64,000 nt of DNA from Cellulomonas sp. JZ18 (GCF_009720485.1 NZ_CP045245.1:1922001-1986000), one strand, 5' to 3'. Numbered from the stretch's first letter, positions 36,160 to 45,197 are shown. Translations and numbers: made by a program. The notes: a model not told the origin generated them from the sequence alone.

Positions 36160-36921
36160 CGGCGCGGCGGCGCGCGCGGTCCGCGCAGCCGCCCCGGACG
36201 AGGCGACGACGCCCTCCCCGGAGCCCTGGCCGCGCGGGCTGTCCCGCCGCGCGAGCATGCGCATCTCGGACGTCCTCGCCGCGCTGCGCCTGGAGTTCCC
36301 GGCGGTGACGACCTCCAAGCTGCGGTTCCTCGAGGAGCAGGGGCTGGTGGCGCCGGTGCGGACCCCGTCGGGGTACCGGCAGTACTCGCCGGCCGACGTC
36401 GAGCGGCTCCGCTTCGTCCTGCGCCAGCAGCGGGACCGGTACATGCCGCTGAAGGTGATCGGGGAGCGGCTCGCCGCGCTCGACGCGGGCGCGGAGGAGG
36501 ACGAGGCCCCGCCGCGCGCGCGCCTGGCCACGAGCGACGGTGTCGCGCGCACCCCGGCCCGGATGACCGCCGAGCGCCTCGCGCAGGACGCCGGCGTCGC
36601 CCCCGGTCTGGTCGAGGAGCTCGTGGCGCTGGGCGTCCTGCGTCCCGACCACCGCGGTGCCTTCGACTCCTGGGCGCGGGACGTGGTGGTCGCGGCGGCG
36701 GCGCTCGGCGAGCACGGCATCGACCCCCGGCACCTGCGGGCGTTCCGCGCGGCCGCGGACCGGCAGGCGGACCTCGTGGAGCAGGTCGTCGCCCCCTGGC
36801 GGGGCAGCGCAGCGTGTCGGCACGCGCGCGCGCCGGCACGCTCGCCGCCGAGGTCGGCGAGCTGTGCGCGCAGATGCACACGGCGCTGCTGCGGTCGTCG
36901 GTCGCCGACCTCGCCCCCTGA
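36146..36921 (+). CDS. ftsR: MerR-family regulator, FtsR-like, frameshifted
   Basis: MerR-type helix-turn-helix (MRISDVLAALRLEFPAV, SKLRFLEEQGLVAPVRT, GYRQYSPADVERLRFVL) found next to garA across actinobacteria; FtsR in Corynebacterium activates ftsZ. The first frame runs on into unlike sequence, while another frame supplies a natural ending (VGELCAQMHTALLRSSVADL). They join at CCCCC 36792-36796 if one C is missing. GTG 36146 overlaps garA; an internal ATG at RASMRIS is another possible start. Confidence 0.82.
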
Positions 36922-36998
36922 CGGGCGGCCCGAGGACGACACGCGGGTCGTCGAGCGCTGGGGCAGACGCGGCCGCCGCCGCGTCGTAGCGTGGGCAC

Positions 36999-37523
36999 GT
37001 GGCGGAGGATCCCGAGCTGGTCCCGGTGGAGGTCGTCGGCGTGCGCACGCACCTGGCCGACGACGAGATCGTCGTGCTGCTGCTCGACCCCGACTCGGCG
37101 CTGCTGGTCCCGATCCTCATCGGCCCGGCGGAGGCCTCGGCGATCGCCGCGGCGCAGGCGGGCGTCGTGCCGCCGCGGCCCATGACGCACGACCTGCTGC
37201 GCGACGCCCTGCTCGCGGCGGGTGCGCCCGTCACGCAGGTCGAGATCACGCGTCTCGAGGACGGCGTCTTCCACGCCGCGCTCGTGCTGCGGGGCGGTCG
37301 ACGTGTGGACTCGCGCGCCTCCGACGCGATCGCCGTGGGGCTGCGCTTCGGCTGCCCGGTGCTCTGCTCGGCGGAGGTGGTGGCCCTCGCCGGGGTCGAG
37401 GTCCGCCCGGCGGGCAGCGAGGAGGACCTGGCGCAGTTCCGGGAGTTCCTCGACCAGGTGTCGGCGGAGGACTTCGAGACGGGGCACGAGCCGGGGCAGG
37501 AGCCGGGAGGTCGCGAGACGTGA
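36999..37523 (+). CDS. Bifunctional nuclease family protein (DUF151)
   Basis: 174-residue protein of the DUF151 family, reported in some members to have DNase/RNase activity. VRTHLADDEIVVLLLDPDSA, LVPILIGPAEASAIA, PRPMTHDLLRDAL and RASDAIAVGLRFGCPVLC are conserved. TAGCGT lies 6 nt before GTG 36999, so transcription is probably leaderless although the gene sits inside the garA-ftsR-merR series. Confidence 0.9.
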   Translation: MAEDPELVPVEVVGVRTHLADDEIVVLLLDPDSALLVPILIGPAEASAIAAAQAGVVPPRPMTHDLLRDALLAAGAPVTQVEITRLEDGVFHAALVLRGGRRVDSRASDAIAVGLRFGCPVLCSAEVVALAGVEVRPAGSEEDLAQFREFLDQVSAEDFETGHEPGQEPGGRET

Positions 37524-37598
37524 CGCCGGACGAGGGACCGACCTTCGACCTCAGGGTGAAGGTGAGACACGCACCGGGCGACACGCCGGACACGCTCG

Positions 37599-37627
37599 TT
37601 GCGTGCCTGTCGGTGCAGGCCTAGCGT
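37599..37627 (+). promoter_or_regulatory. Promoter of MerR-family gene
   Basis: TTGCGT (-35) and TAGCGT (-10) with an exact 17-bp spacer, about 54 nt before the start codon; one of the best vegetative promoters in the window. Confidence 0.6.
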
Positions 37628-37680
37628 TGCAGCAGATCAGGAACAGCGCGCCCGCCTCGCGGACGCCGAGGGAGGCACCC

Positions 37681-38262
37681 GTGGTGAGCAACGAGACCGC
37701 CGAGAACGCCGGCGCCGTCCCCCAGCGAGCGCAGGGTCTGCTGTTCGACGACGACCTGCCGGACCTCGACGTCGCGACCGGGTACCGCGGGCCGACCGCC
37801 TGCCGCGCCGCCGGCATCACCTACCGCCAGCTCGACTACTGGGCTCGCACCGGACTCGTGGAGCCGTCCATCCGGCCGGCCACGGGCTCCGGGACGCAGC
37901 GGCTGTACAGCTTCCGCGACATCCTCGTCCTCAAGGTGGTCAAGCGGCTGCTGGACACGGGCGTGTCCCTGCAGCAGATCCGCAGCGCCGTGTCCCACCT
38001 GCGCGAGCGGGGGGTCGACGACCTCGCGCAGATCACGCTCATGTCCGACGGGGCCAGCGTGTACGAGTGCACGTCGGCCGACGAGGTCATCGACCTCGTC
38101 CAGGGCGGGCAGGGCGTCTTCGGGATCGCCGTCGGCCGCGTCTGGCGCGAGGTCGAGGGCACGCTGGCCGAGCTGCCGACCGAGCGTGCCGAGGACGACG
38201 CGGCGGCGCCCGCACCGCAGGACGAGCTCGCGCTGCGTCGGCAGGCACGCTCCGCCGGCTGA
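37681..38262 (+). CDS. MerR-family transcriptional regulator
   Basis: 193 residues. The DNA-binding part reads ACRAAGITYRQLDYWARTGL and YSFRDILVLKVVKRLLDTG, with an ASVYECTSADEVIDLVQGGQ effector-like region lacking Cys clusters. It is the second MerR protein in the conserved garA-ftsR-nuclease-merR block. GAGGGAGG precedes GTG 37681; GTG 37684 is an equal alternative. Confidence 0.87.
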   Translation: MVSNETAENAGAVPQRAQGLLFDDDLPDLDVATGYRGPTACRAAGITYRQLDYWARTGLVEPSIRPATGSGTQRLYSFRDILVLKVVKRLLDTGVSLQQIRSAVSHLRERGVDDLAQITLMSDGASVYECTSADEVIDLVQGGQGVFGIAVGRVWREVEGTLAELPTERAEDDAAAPAPQDELALRRQARSAG

Positions 38263-38278
38263 CGACCGCCCAGCACGA

Positions 38279-38310
38279 CGCCCCGTCCGGGTCACCGGGC
38301 GGGGCGGTCT
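38279..38310. terminator. Likely bidirectional terminator
   Basis: Imperfect GC hairpin (GCCCCGTCCGG / CCGGGCGGGGC with GTCA loop) between convergent genes. Confidence 0.55.
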
Positions 38311-38314
38311 GCTG

Positions 38315-39090
38315 TCAGCGGCGGGGGGCGCGCAGCGCGCGCTCGAGGAGCTGGTCGAACACGCCGGCGAGCTCGGCGGCCGCCGCCCCGGGCCACGCGT
38401 GCACCGGCTGCGCCGCCCCCTGGGCCTGCTGCAGGGCGGCGCGCTCGGGGACGCTGGGGGACAGGACGAGCGGCCCGTACAGGGTCTGCAGCTCCTGCAG
38501 GCGGTACGCCTGCTCCACCGACCGCGCGCGCACGCGGTTGACGACGATGCCGAGCGGCTGCAGCGCGGGTGCGGCACTACGCCGCAGCTCGTCGATCGTG
38601 CGCATGGCCCGTCCCACGGCCATCACGGCGAACAGGCCGGGCTCGGTCACCACGACGGCGCGGTCGCACGCGGTCAGGCCCGTGCGCGTCAGGCCGCCGA
38701 GCGACGGCGGGCAGTCGATCAGCACCAGGTCGTACCCCGAGAGCCAGGACAGCGCGTAGCGCAGGCGGTCGAGGTCACTGTCGTCGACGCGGTCGTGCAG
38801 GACCGAGCGCTCCGAGCCGACGAGCACGTCCAGGCCGTGGTCCGCCCACCCGGACGGCGCCGTGGCGGCCGCCACCGACTCGCCGGAGGGGGAGTCGAGC
38901 ACCGAGGCGACGTCGCCCGCGGCCGCACCGGCCGCACCGAGCGCCATGGTCGAGTCACCCTGGGGTCGAGGTCGATGACGAGGGTGCGCAGCCCGCGCTC
39001 GAGGGCGGCCGAGGCCAGCCCGAGCGTCACCGAGGTCTTGCCCACGCCACCCTTGAGGCTGCACACACCGAGGACGAGCACGGGCGCCAC
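38315..39090 (-). CDS. ParA-like partition/MinD-family ATPase, frameshifted
   Basis: P-loop ATPase. The deviant Walker A VCSLKGGVGKTSVT is at the N terminus, then VIDLDP; the rest continues in a different frame as QGDSTMALGAAG, VLIDCPPSLGG and GIVVNRVRARS. The frames join at GGGG 38962-38965 (CCCC in the gene) if one base is missing. No ParB or parS is adjacent, so it is probably an orphan ParA/MinD-like positioning ATPase rather than the chromosome ParA. About 258 residues after repair. Confidence 0.8.
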
Positions 39091-39165
39091 GGTAGCCGGG
39101 CGGTGCACCCGGCACGAAACGCGGCGCCGGGCGCGTCGCGAGGCGCGTGGGCCAGGATGGGGACC

Positions 39166-39818
39166 ATGACCCTCGCCGTCAGCCGCCACGGGCACGCCTG
39201 CGTACGGATCGAGCGCGCCGGGCGCGCCCTCGTCGTGGACCCGGGCGTGTGGAGCGACCTCACGGTGCTCGACGACGCCGAGGTCGTGCTCGTCACGCAC
39301 GAGCACCCGGACCACCTGGCTCTCGACGCGCTGGTCGCGCGCGCGACGGCAGGGCTGCCCGTGCGGGCGCCCGGCCCGGTCGTCGCCGCGCTCGAGGCCG
39401 CCGGCGCGCCGGCCGACGCCCTGCGCACGGTCGCGTCGGGCGACGAGCTCGACGCCGCCGGTCTGCGGGTGCGCGTGCTGGGGGAGCGGCACGTGGTGAT
39501 CCACCCGGACCTGCCGGTGCCGGCGAACGTCGCCTACCTCGTCGAGGACCTCGTCCTGCACCCGGGCGACTCGTACACGCCGCCGCCCGCGGGCACGGCC
39601 GTCGACCTGCTGCTGCAGCCCCTCGGTGCGCCCTGGCTGCGGCTCGGGGAGGCGGCCGACTACGTGCGCGCGGTCGGGCCGCGGCGCGTCGTGCCGATCC
39701 ACGACGCGCTGCTCAGCGACCTCGGCCGGGGGGAGCGGTGAACCTGCTGCGGACGTTGACGTCCGCGCAGGTGCTCACGCCCGCGCCCGGCGAGCGCGTC
39801 CTCGTGCCGGACGCCTGA
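39166..39818 (+). CDS. Metallo-beta-lactamase-fold hydrolase, frameshifted at C terminus
   Basis: UlaG-like metal-dependent hydrolase with the metal-binding motif VTHEHPDHLALDAL, PGDSYTPPP and IHDALLSD. One frame stops at 39741 just after HDALLSDLGRG, while another continues NLLRTLTSAQVLTPAPGERV to 39818. Joining at the GGGGGG run 39728-39733 (one G missing) gives a C terminus more like the family. If the break is real the protein loses about 25 residues. Substrate unknown. Confidence 0.75.
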
Positions 39819-39902
39819 GCGTCCCGGCGTCGGTCCCGCCCCGCTGCGGTCGCCGGTGCCGCCGTCGGTCGCTAGCGTCGCCCGCGACGGAGAGGAGCCG
39901 CC

Positions 39903-40109
39903 GTGACCGAGAACGCCGACCTGCCCCGCCTCGAGCAGGACGAGACCGTCCCGCCGCGCCCGGAGGAGGAGATGGCCGACCTGGCCCGCACCCGTCCCGA
40001 CCCCGCGGGGCACGGGGAGGAGCGTCGCGCCGCGGCGGACCTCGACGCCACGGACGGACTGGGGGAGCAGCGCCCCGAGGACGGGCCGACGGCGCGCGAG
40101 GTGGGCTGA
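39903..40109 (+). CDS. Small polar hypothetical protein (68 aa)
   Basis: Acidic and Arg/Pro-rich, beginning VTENADLPRLEQDETVPPRP, likely disordered. GAGAGGAG lies upstream of GTG 39903 and a TAGCGT -10 further up, supporting expression. Function unknown. Confidence 0.55.
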   Translation: MTENADLPRLEQDETVPPRPEEEMADLARTRPDPAGHGEERRAAADLDATDGLGEQRPEDGPTAREVG

Positions 40110-40144
40110 GCGACGGGCGGCGCCGACTAGGGCATCCTTGCCTG

Positions 40145-40654
40145 ATGCAGATCCGAGCCGTGGTCGAGGACGACTGGCCGCTGGTGCGCGAGGTCCGGCT
40201 GCGGGCCCTGCGGGAGTCACCCGAGGTGTTCGGCTCGTCGCTCGCCCGCGAGGAGCGGTTCGTCGAGTCGCACTGGCGCATGCGGCTGCGCACCAGCCCC
40301 ACCTGGGTTGCCGTCGACGACGACGGGACACCGCGCGGGCTGGTGTCGATGATCCGCGAGCCGGGTTCGCCGGAGGACGACCGCCACGTGCAGCAGATGT
40401 GGGTCGCGCCCGAGGTGCGTCGACAGGGCGTCGCGTGGTCGCTGCTCGACGCCGTGGTGCGCGCAGCCGCGGAGGACGGCGCACGCACGGTGTCGCTGTG
40501 GGTCGTCGAGGACAACGCGTCGGCCGTCGACCTGTACGTGCGCGCCGGCTTCGTGCGCACCGGCGAGCGCCAGGCGCTGCCGCGCGACCCGGACCGCGTC
40601 GAGGAGCGGTACGAGCGCCACGTGGACGTCGCCGGTCTCGCCGCCGGCGCGTGA
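40145..40654 (+). CDS. GNAT-family N-acetyltransferase
   Basis: 169-residue acetyltransferase with the acetyl-CoA loop MWVAPEVRRQGVAWSLLDAV, preceding strand TWVAVDDDGTPRGLVSMI and C-terminal VEDNASAVDLYVRAGFVRTG. Substrate cannot be inferred. It is the last core-like gene before an accessory stretch. Confidence 0.88.
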   Translation: MQIRAVVEDDWPLVREVRLRALRESPEVFGSSLAREERFVESHWRMRLRTSPTWVAVDDDGTPRGLVSMIREPGSPEDDRHVQQMWVAPEVRRQGVAWSLLDAVVRAAAEDGARTVSLWVVEDNASAVDLYVRAGFVRTGERQALPRDPDRVEERYERHVDVAGLAAGA

Positions 40655-40707
40655 GGCGCGGGAGAGGCACGGGCGGGACCCGGGGGCCGCCGCCCCGGCG
40701 TTCTGAC

Positions 40708-40721
40708 ATAATGCACATTAT
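40708..40721. promoter_or_regulatory. AT-rich inverted repeat, operator candidate
   Basis: ATAATG-CA-CATTAT, a 6-2-6 inverted repeat in a region otherwise above 70% GC by eye, lying 54 nt after the GNAT stop and 220 nt before the SDR gene. Its form suits a MarR/TetR or metal-sensor site. The 286-bp gap holds no convincing gene; a direct repeat GGTGCAC spaced 12 bp is also present. Confidence 0.4.
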
Positions 40722-40940
40722 CGGCGTCACGCGGAGAGGCTGCAGACGGGGTTCTCAGCTGGGGCTCGACGTGCCGGACGCCGCCCATCACGGGCTCCCA
40801 CGGGGCTCGAGGTGACACGTGAGGCTCGCTCGTGGTGCACGTGACGGTGCACCCGCGACCTGCTCGTCGTGCACGCAGCGTCCCCAGTCGCTGCGCGCAA
40901 TGACGTCGCCGGCACTGCGCGAGCCGACGACACTGGACGG

Positions 40941-41717
40941 ATGACGCAGGATCTCGACGACGCCGGTCGCCGCCCGGTCGCTCTCGTCACCGGGGTGGGC
41001 CGCACCAGGGGCATCGGCGCCGGTGTCGCCCGCGGGCTGGCGGCGAGCGGCTGGGACATCGCCTTCACGTATTACTCCGCCTACGACACCCGCATGCCGT
41101 GGGGCGGTGAACCGGGGGCCACCGACGCGATCGCCGACGAGCTGCGCGCCGCCGGGGCCGAGGCGGTGGCGATCGAGGCCGACCTCGCGGACCCGCTGGC
41201 TGCGGACCAGGTGCTCGACCGCGCCGTGCACGCCCTGGGTGGGGTGCAGGCGCTGGTGATGTGTCACTGCGAGTCGGTCGCCAGCGGGATCCTCGACACC
41301 TCGGTCGAGAGCTTCGACCGCCACTTCGCCGTCAATGCCCGAGCCGCGTGGCTGCTCATCCGCGCGTTCGCGGAGCGCGCCGAGGGCGAGGACGCACGAC
41401 GGCGGGTCATCGCGCTGACGTCCGACCACACGGTCGGCAACCTGCCGTACGGCGCGAGCAAGGCCGCGTTGGACCGCATCACGCTGGCCGCCGCATCCGA
41501 GCTGGCGCATCTCGGGGTCCGCGCCAACGTCATCAACCCGGGCCCGATCGACACCGGCTGGATGACCGACGCCGCTCGCGCTGCAGGCACGCGCCAGACT
41601 CCCCTGGGCCGTCTCGGCACGCCGAGTGACACCGCCGACCTCGTGACGTTCCTCTGCTCGGCCCAGGGCGGCTGGATCACCGGACAGCTGCTCCACAGCA
41701 GCGGCGGCTTCGCCTGA
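40941..41717 (+). CDS. Short-chain dehydrogenase/reductase (FabG-like)
   Basis: 258-residue NAD(P)-dependent oxidoreductase. Cofactor motif ALVTGVGRTRGIGAGVARGL, catalytic Tyr-Lys in LPYGASKAALD, and NVINPGPIDTGWM after it. The usual NNAG is replaced by MCHCES, which is atypical. Codon use is slightly less GC-biased than neighbours (for example TATTAC), a weak hint of transfer. Substrate unknown. Confidence 0.85.
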   Translation: MTQDLDDAGRRPVALVTGVGRTRGIGAGVARGLAASGWDIAFTYYSAYDTRMPWGGEPGATDAIADELRAAGAEAVAIEADLADPLAADQVLDRAVHALGGVQALVMCHCESVASGILDTSVESFDRHFAVNARAAWLLIRAFAERAEGEDARRRVIALTSDHTVGNLPYGASKAALDRITLAAASELAHLGVRANVINPGPIDTGWMTDAARAAGTRQTPLGRLGTPSDTADLVTFLCSAQGGWITGQLLHSSGGFA

Positions 41718-41798
41718 GGTCGCCGCGGCGGGCCCTGACCCCGGGCCGTGCGGGTCGCGCCGCTCGCACCCGCCTGACCGCAGGCCACAGCGGACCGC

Positions 41799-42674
41799 TC
41801 ACCCTGCGGCGAGCAGCGGCACGAGCTCCTGGGACGCCCACGCCCGGAACGTCGTGGGCGTGGTGCTGACGTCGTCGCGCGGGTCCTCCGGGACGAACGA
41901 CGAGCGGAAGCCCCGTGCCATGCCGACGATCGCGTCCACGCGGCGCTCGGCCATGCCGAACGACCGCAGCTGCGCCGTGACCACCTCGTCGGGGACCTGC
42001 TCGGCGCGCACCTCGCGTCCGGTGAGCTCGGACAGCGTCCGGGCGACGTCGCCCGCCGAGAGGTCCTCGGGGCCCAGCACGCCCTGCGTGGTGCGTCCCG
42101 ACCATGCCGTCGACAGCAGGCGCAGGGCTGCGACGTCGGCCACGTCGTCCGGGGCGACCCACGGGATGCGCTGCTCCACCGGCAGCTGGGTGGCCACGAC
42201 GCCGTCGCGCAGCGCCTCGAGGTCCATGAGCAGGTTGCTGAAGAAGTAGCCGCAGCGCAGGTGCGTCACGCTCGCCCCGGTGCCGTCCAGGTGCTCCTCG
42301 ACGCGGCCGAGCCCGTCGATCTCCCCGAAGCCGCCGCGCGCCTCGGCGCCGACGCTGCTCTGCAGGACGACCCTCGGCACCCGGTTGGCCCGCACGGCGG
42401 TCGCGGCGACGGCGCCGAACGCGTCGTACGCGGCGAGCGGGTCGTCCCCCGTCGACGGCACCACCCAGTGCACGGCGTCGGCGCCGGCCGTCGCGGCGAC
42501 GACCGCGTCGGCGTCGGCGAGGTCGGCGACGACGACCTCGCTCCGGGCGCGCACCTCGGCGCTGAGGCGCTCGGGGTCGCGGACGAGCAGGACGGGCCGC
42601 TCCCCCGCGCGGTGCAGACGGCTGACGACACGTGCTCCGACCTGGCCGGTGGGCGTGCTGACGACGATGCGCAC
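41799..42674 (-). CDS. NmrA-like NAD(P)-binding protein
   Basis: 291-residue atypical SDR with VRIVVSTPTGQVGARVVSRL at the N terminus, VVADLADADAVVAATAGADAV, and LRCGYFFSNLLMDLEAL, as in NmrA/azoreductase-like proteins. GTG 42674 is chosen because GAGGAG lies 6 nt before it; an ATG at 42737 would add 21 residues without a ribosome site. Probable redox sensor or reductase; substrate unknown. Confidence 0.82.
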   Translation of the reverse strand: MRIVVSTPTGQVGARVVSRLHRAGERPVLLVRDPERLSAEVRARSEVVVADLADADAVVAATAGADAVHWVVPSTGDDPLAAYDAFGAVAATAVRANRVPRVVLQSSVGAEARGGFGEIDGLGRVEEHLDGTGASVTHLRCGYFFSNLLMDLEALRDGVVATQLPVEQRIPWVAPDDVADVAALRLLSTAWSGRTTQGVLGPEDLSAGDVARTLSELTGREVRAEQVPDEVVTAQLRSFGMAERRVDAIVGMARGFRSSFVPEDPRDDVSTTPTTFRAWASQELVPLLAAG

Positions 42675-42843
42675 GGCGTGCTCCTCGGGGTGCTCGCTGG
42701 GACGGGACGGCACCGGTGTACCGGCACCCTCCGACATGCCGCTTCACCGAGCCGACCCCAGCCCGCCGTCCCCGCCGCCTCGTCCCCGTCCGCACCGTCC
42801 CGTCCCGACGGGCACCGGCGAACACACGTGACGCTCCCCCGCC

Positions 42844-43463
42844 ATGACCGATCCCCACGGCGCCGAGACGCCCGACCCCGCCCACGACCCGGCCCGCGAC
42901 CCCGCCCGTGACCCCGCCCCGGACGAGCCCGGGCCCGGGCCCGCCGGAAACGCACCCGCCCCGGACCGCCTCCCGGGCCCGGCAGCACCGACCCAGCCGC
43001 CGCGCCCCGCGCGAGCCGCACCCTCGACCTGGGAAGCGCCCGGCCCCGACGACGACCTGGCCGACTCCGCCGTGCCGGGCGTGGAGGTGCCGGACCCTCC
43101 CGCGGCGCTCGACCTGATGCTCCGGCTCGTCGGGCCCGAGCGTGCCGGGTCGCCGGCGCTGTGGTTCGCGCTCCTGGACGCCGAGCGCCGCCTGCTCCCG
43201 GCCGTGCTGCCGCTGTCGGAGGTGCCGCTGCGGCCCGACCCGGCGGCCGCGCGCCAGGTCGTGCACGTGCTGGCCTCGGTGCTCGAGCGGGAGGCCCCCG
43301 GGGCAGCGTGGTCGTCGCGGTCGTGCGTGCCGCGGGCGGGGACCACGGGTCCTTCGAGCGGGCGTGGGCGCACGCGCTCGTGCTCGCGGCCACCGACCGC
43401 GACCTGACGGTCAGCGCCGTGGTCGCGATCGGCGAGCACCGCGCGCGCGTGCTCGTCGTCTGA
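42844..43463 (+). CDS. Hypothetical protein with Pro/Asp-rich N terminus, frameshifted
   Basis: The first ~75 residues are a low-complexity stretch of DPARDPA-type repeats and Pro/Ala. A compact domain follows: ALDLMLRLVGPERAG, ALWFALLDAERRLLPAVLPL, then RQVVHVLASVLEREAPG. One frame degenerates, while another gives VVVAVVRAAGGDHGSFERAW and a plausible end VAIGEHRARVLVV. They join at GGGG 43300-43303 if one G is missing. No function recognised. Confidence 0.6.
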
Positions 43464-43465
43464 CG

Positions 43466-43500
43466 CCCGGGCGCGGGTCGACCCGCGGTCGGCCCGCGCC
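43466..43500. terminator. Bidirectional terminator hairpin
   Basis: Perfect 10-bp outer stem enclosing a small 5-bp inner hairpin, between convergent genes. Confidence 0.75.
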
Positions 43501-43512
43501 CGTCGGGCGGCG

Positions 43513-44469
43513 TCAGGCCGCGGGGCTGGGCGAGGCGTCGTCGATGGCGGCGAGCTGCTCGAGCGTCGGCTCCCACAGCGTCGCGGCGACGTTCGCGCGG
43601 ACCTGCTCCGGCGTCCGGGCGCCGGCGATGACCGACCCGACCGCCGGCTGCGCGGCGAGACCGCCGAGGGCCACCGTCGGCAGGTCGACGCCCCACGCGT
43701 CCGCCAGCGCGGCGAGCGCCTCGATGCGGTCGAAGTCGGCGCCCTGCAGGCGCTGCGGCATGCGCTCGAGCCGGGAACCGGCGGGTGCCCCCTCGCCGCG
43801 TCGGTACTTGCCCGTGAGGAGCCCGGACGCGAGCGGCACGTACGGCAGGATGCCGACGCCCACGTGCTCGGCCGCCGGCACCAGCTCGGCCTCGGCACCC
43901 CGGTCCATGAGGTTGTACCGGTTCTGCGCCGACACGAACGGGGTCGTCCCCGCGGTCCGGGCCGCCCAGTCGGCGTCGACGACCTGCCACGGCGCGAAGT
44001 TGGAGGACCCGATGTACCGCACCTTGCCCTCGTCGACGAGCTCCTGCAGCGCGGCGAGCGTCTCCTCGATGGGCGTCTCCGGCTCCGGCCGGTGCAGCTG
44101 GTACAGGTCGACGTGGTCGGTCCCGAGCCGGCGCAGCGAGCCCTCGATCGCGCGGCGGACGTACCGCCGCGACGCGCGGGAGCCCCAGTCGGCGCCGTTG
44201 AGCCCCTGCACGTCCATCCCGAACTTCGTCGCGACGACGACGTCGTCGCGACGTCCGCGCAGCGCCGCGCCCAGCAGCTCCTCGCTCTGGCCGGGCGTCC
44301 CGCCGTAGACGTCGGCGGTGTCGAAGAACGTCACACCCGCGTCCAGCGCGGCGTGCACGACGGCGGCCACGCCGTCGGGCTCGAGGGTCGCGCCGAAGGT
44401 GTTGCAGCCGAGCCCGGCGGTGGAGACGGTCAGTCCGGAGTCGCCGAGACGGCGGTAGGTCATGGTCAC
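43513..44469 (-). CDS. Aldo/keto reductase
   Basis: 318-residue NADPH-dependent reductase with the (beta/alpha)8 fold. The catalytic tetrad is visible: Asp in FFDTADVYGG (with Tyr four residues on), Lys in VVATKFGMD and His in DLYQLHRPEP; IGSSNFAPWQ and the cofactor-binding VIAGARTPEQV follow. TAGGCT lies 6 nt before GTG 44469, so leaderless. Substrate unknown. Confidence 0.92.
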   Translation of the reverse strand: MTMTYRRLGDSGLTVSTAGLGCNTFGATLEPDGVAAVVHAALDAGVTFFDTADVYGGTPGQSEELLGAALRGRRDDVVVATKFGMDVQGLNGADWGSRASRRYVRRAIEGSLRRLGTDHVDLYQLHRPEPETPIEETLAALQELVDEGKVRYIGSSNFAPWQVVDADWAARTAGTTPFVSAQNRYNLMDRGAEAELVPAAEHVGVGILPYVPLASGLLTGKYRRGEGAPAGSRLERMPQRLQGADFDRIEALAALADAWGVDLPTVALGGLAAQPAVGSVIAGARTPEQVRANVAATLWEPTLEQLAAIDDASPSPAA

Positions 44470-44669
44470 CGTCGCAGCCTAGGACGGGCGGGGCGGCCGG
44501 GCGCTGCGGGAGGCTCCGCTGGCGCCGTCGGGCGCTCCCCCGGTCCGCGGGTGCGCCGCGGGGCGTGCGGGTGGCAGGTACCGGCGAGCCGCGAGCCGGT
44601 CCAGCGTTCCGCGCGCGCTCGGCGCGGGTCTGGGTGAGAGTTGTTTCACCAGACCTTCACGGCGGACGA

Positions 44670-44698
44670 GGAACACCGTCGTCGACGTCCCCGTTGAG
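44670..44698 (+). promoter_or_regulatory. SigR/SigH-type promoter of rbpA
   Basis: GGAAC at 44670-44674 and GTTGAG at 44693-44698 with exactly 18 bases between, matching the GGAAY-N18-GTT consensus of the thiol-oxidative-stress sigma factor. It would start transcription about 45 nt before rbpA, as in Streptomyces, where rbpA belongs to the SigR regulon. Confidence 0.75.
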
Positions 44699-44751
44699 AT
44701 CACCGGAAGCATCCAGGCACGACGGCCGCACCACGGCACGGAGGTCCCCAC

Positions 44752-45096
44752 ATGGCCAACAGGTCCCTGCGCGGGATGCGCATCGGGTCCCACAGCATGG
44801 AGACGGAGCAGGGCGTCGACTTCGCCCCGCGTCTCCAGGCGTACTACGACTGTCCCAACGGGCACACCATCATCCTGCCGTTCTCCGTCGAGGCGGACGT
44901 GCCGGTCGTGTGGGAGTGCCGCTGCGGCGCCGAGGCGCTGCTCCGGGACGCCACGAAGCCCGAGGCGAAGGCCGGCAAGCCGCCGCGCACGCACTGGGAC
45001 ATGCTGCTCGAGCGCCGCACGGTGAACGAGCTGCAGGAGCTGCTCGACGAGCGGCTCGACCTGCTCCGGGCTGGGAAGCTGCGCCGCAGCGCCTGA
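44752..45096 (+). CDS. rbpA: RNA polymerase-binding protein RbpA
   Basis: 114-residue actinobacterial transcription factor that binds sigma region 2 and stabilises open complexes. N-terminal RGMRIGSHSMETEQGVDFAP, zinc-type Cys in YDCPNGH and WECRCGAEA, and the sigma-interaction tail THWDMLLERRTVNELQELL are all present. Full length; start ATG 44752. Downstream is a terminator shared with lnt. Confidence 0.96.
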   Translation: MANRSLRGMRIGSHSMETEQGVDFAPRLQAYYDCPNGHTIILPFSVEADVPVVWECRCGAEALLRDATKPEAKAGKPPRTHWDMLLERRTVNELQELLDERLDLLRAGKLRRSA

Positions 45097-45109
45097 CCCC
45101 GCGATCCCC

Positions 45110-45140
45110 GACGCCCCCGGTGACACGTCCCGGGGGCGTC
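45110..45140. terminator. Bidirectional terminator hairpin
   Basis: Perfect 11-bp stem with 9-nt loop between convergent rbpA and lnt. Confidence 0.8.
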
Positions 45141-45197
45141 GTGCTGCCGGGGCAGCCCGATGGCCTGTGGCGCCGCCTCGGGCCGCGTCCGGAGCCC

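Noticed and set aside
40711..40815. Short open frame beginning MHIIGVTRRGC
   Set aside because: Starts inside the AT-rich inverted repeat, has no ribosome site and no protein-like composition.
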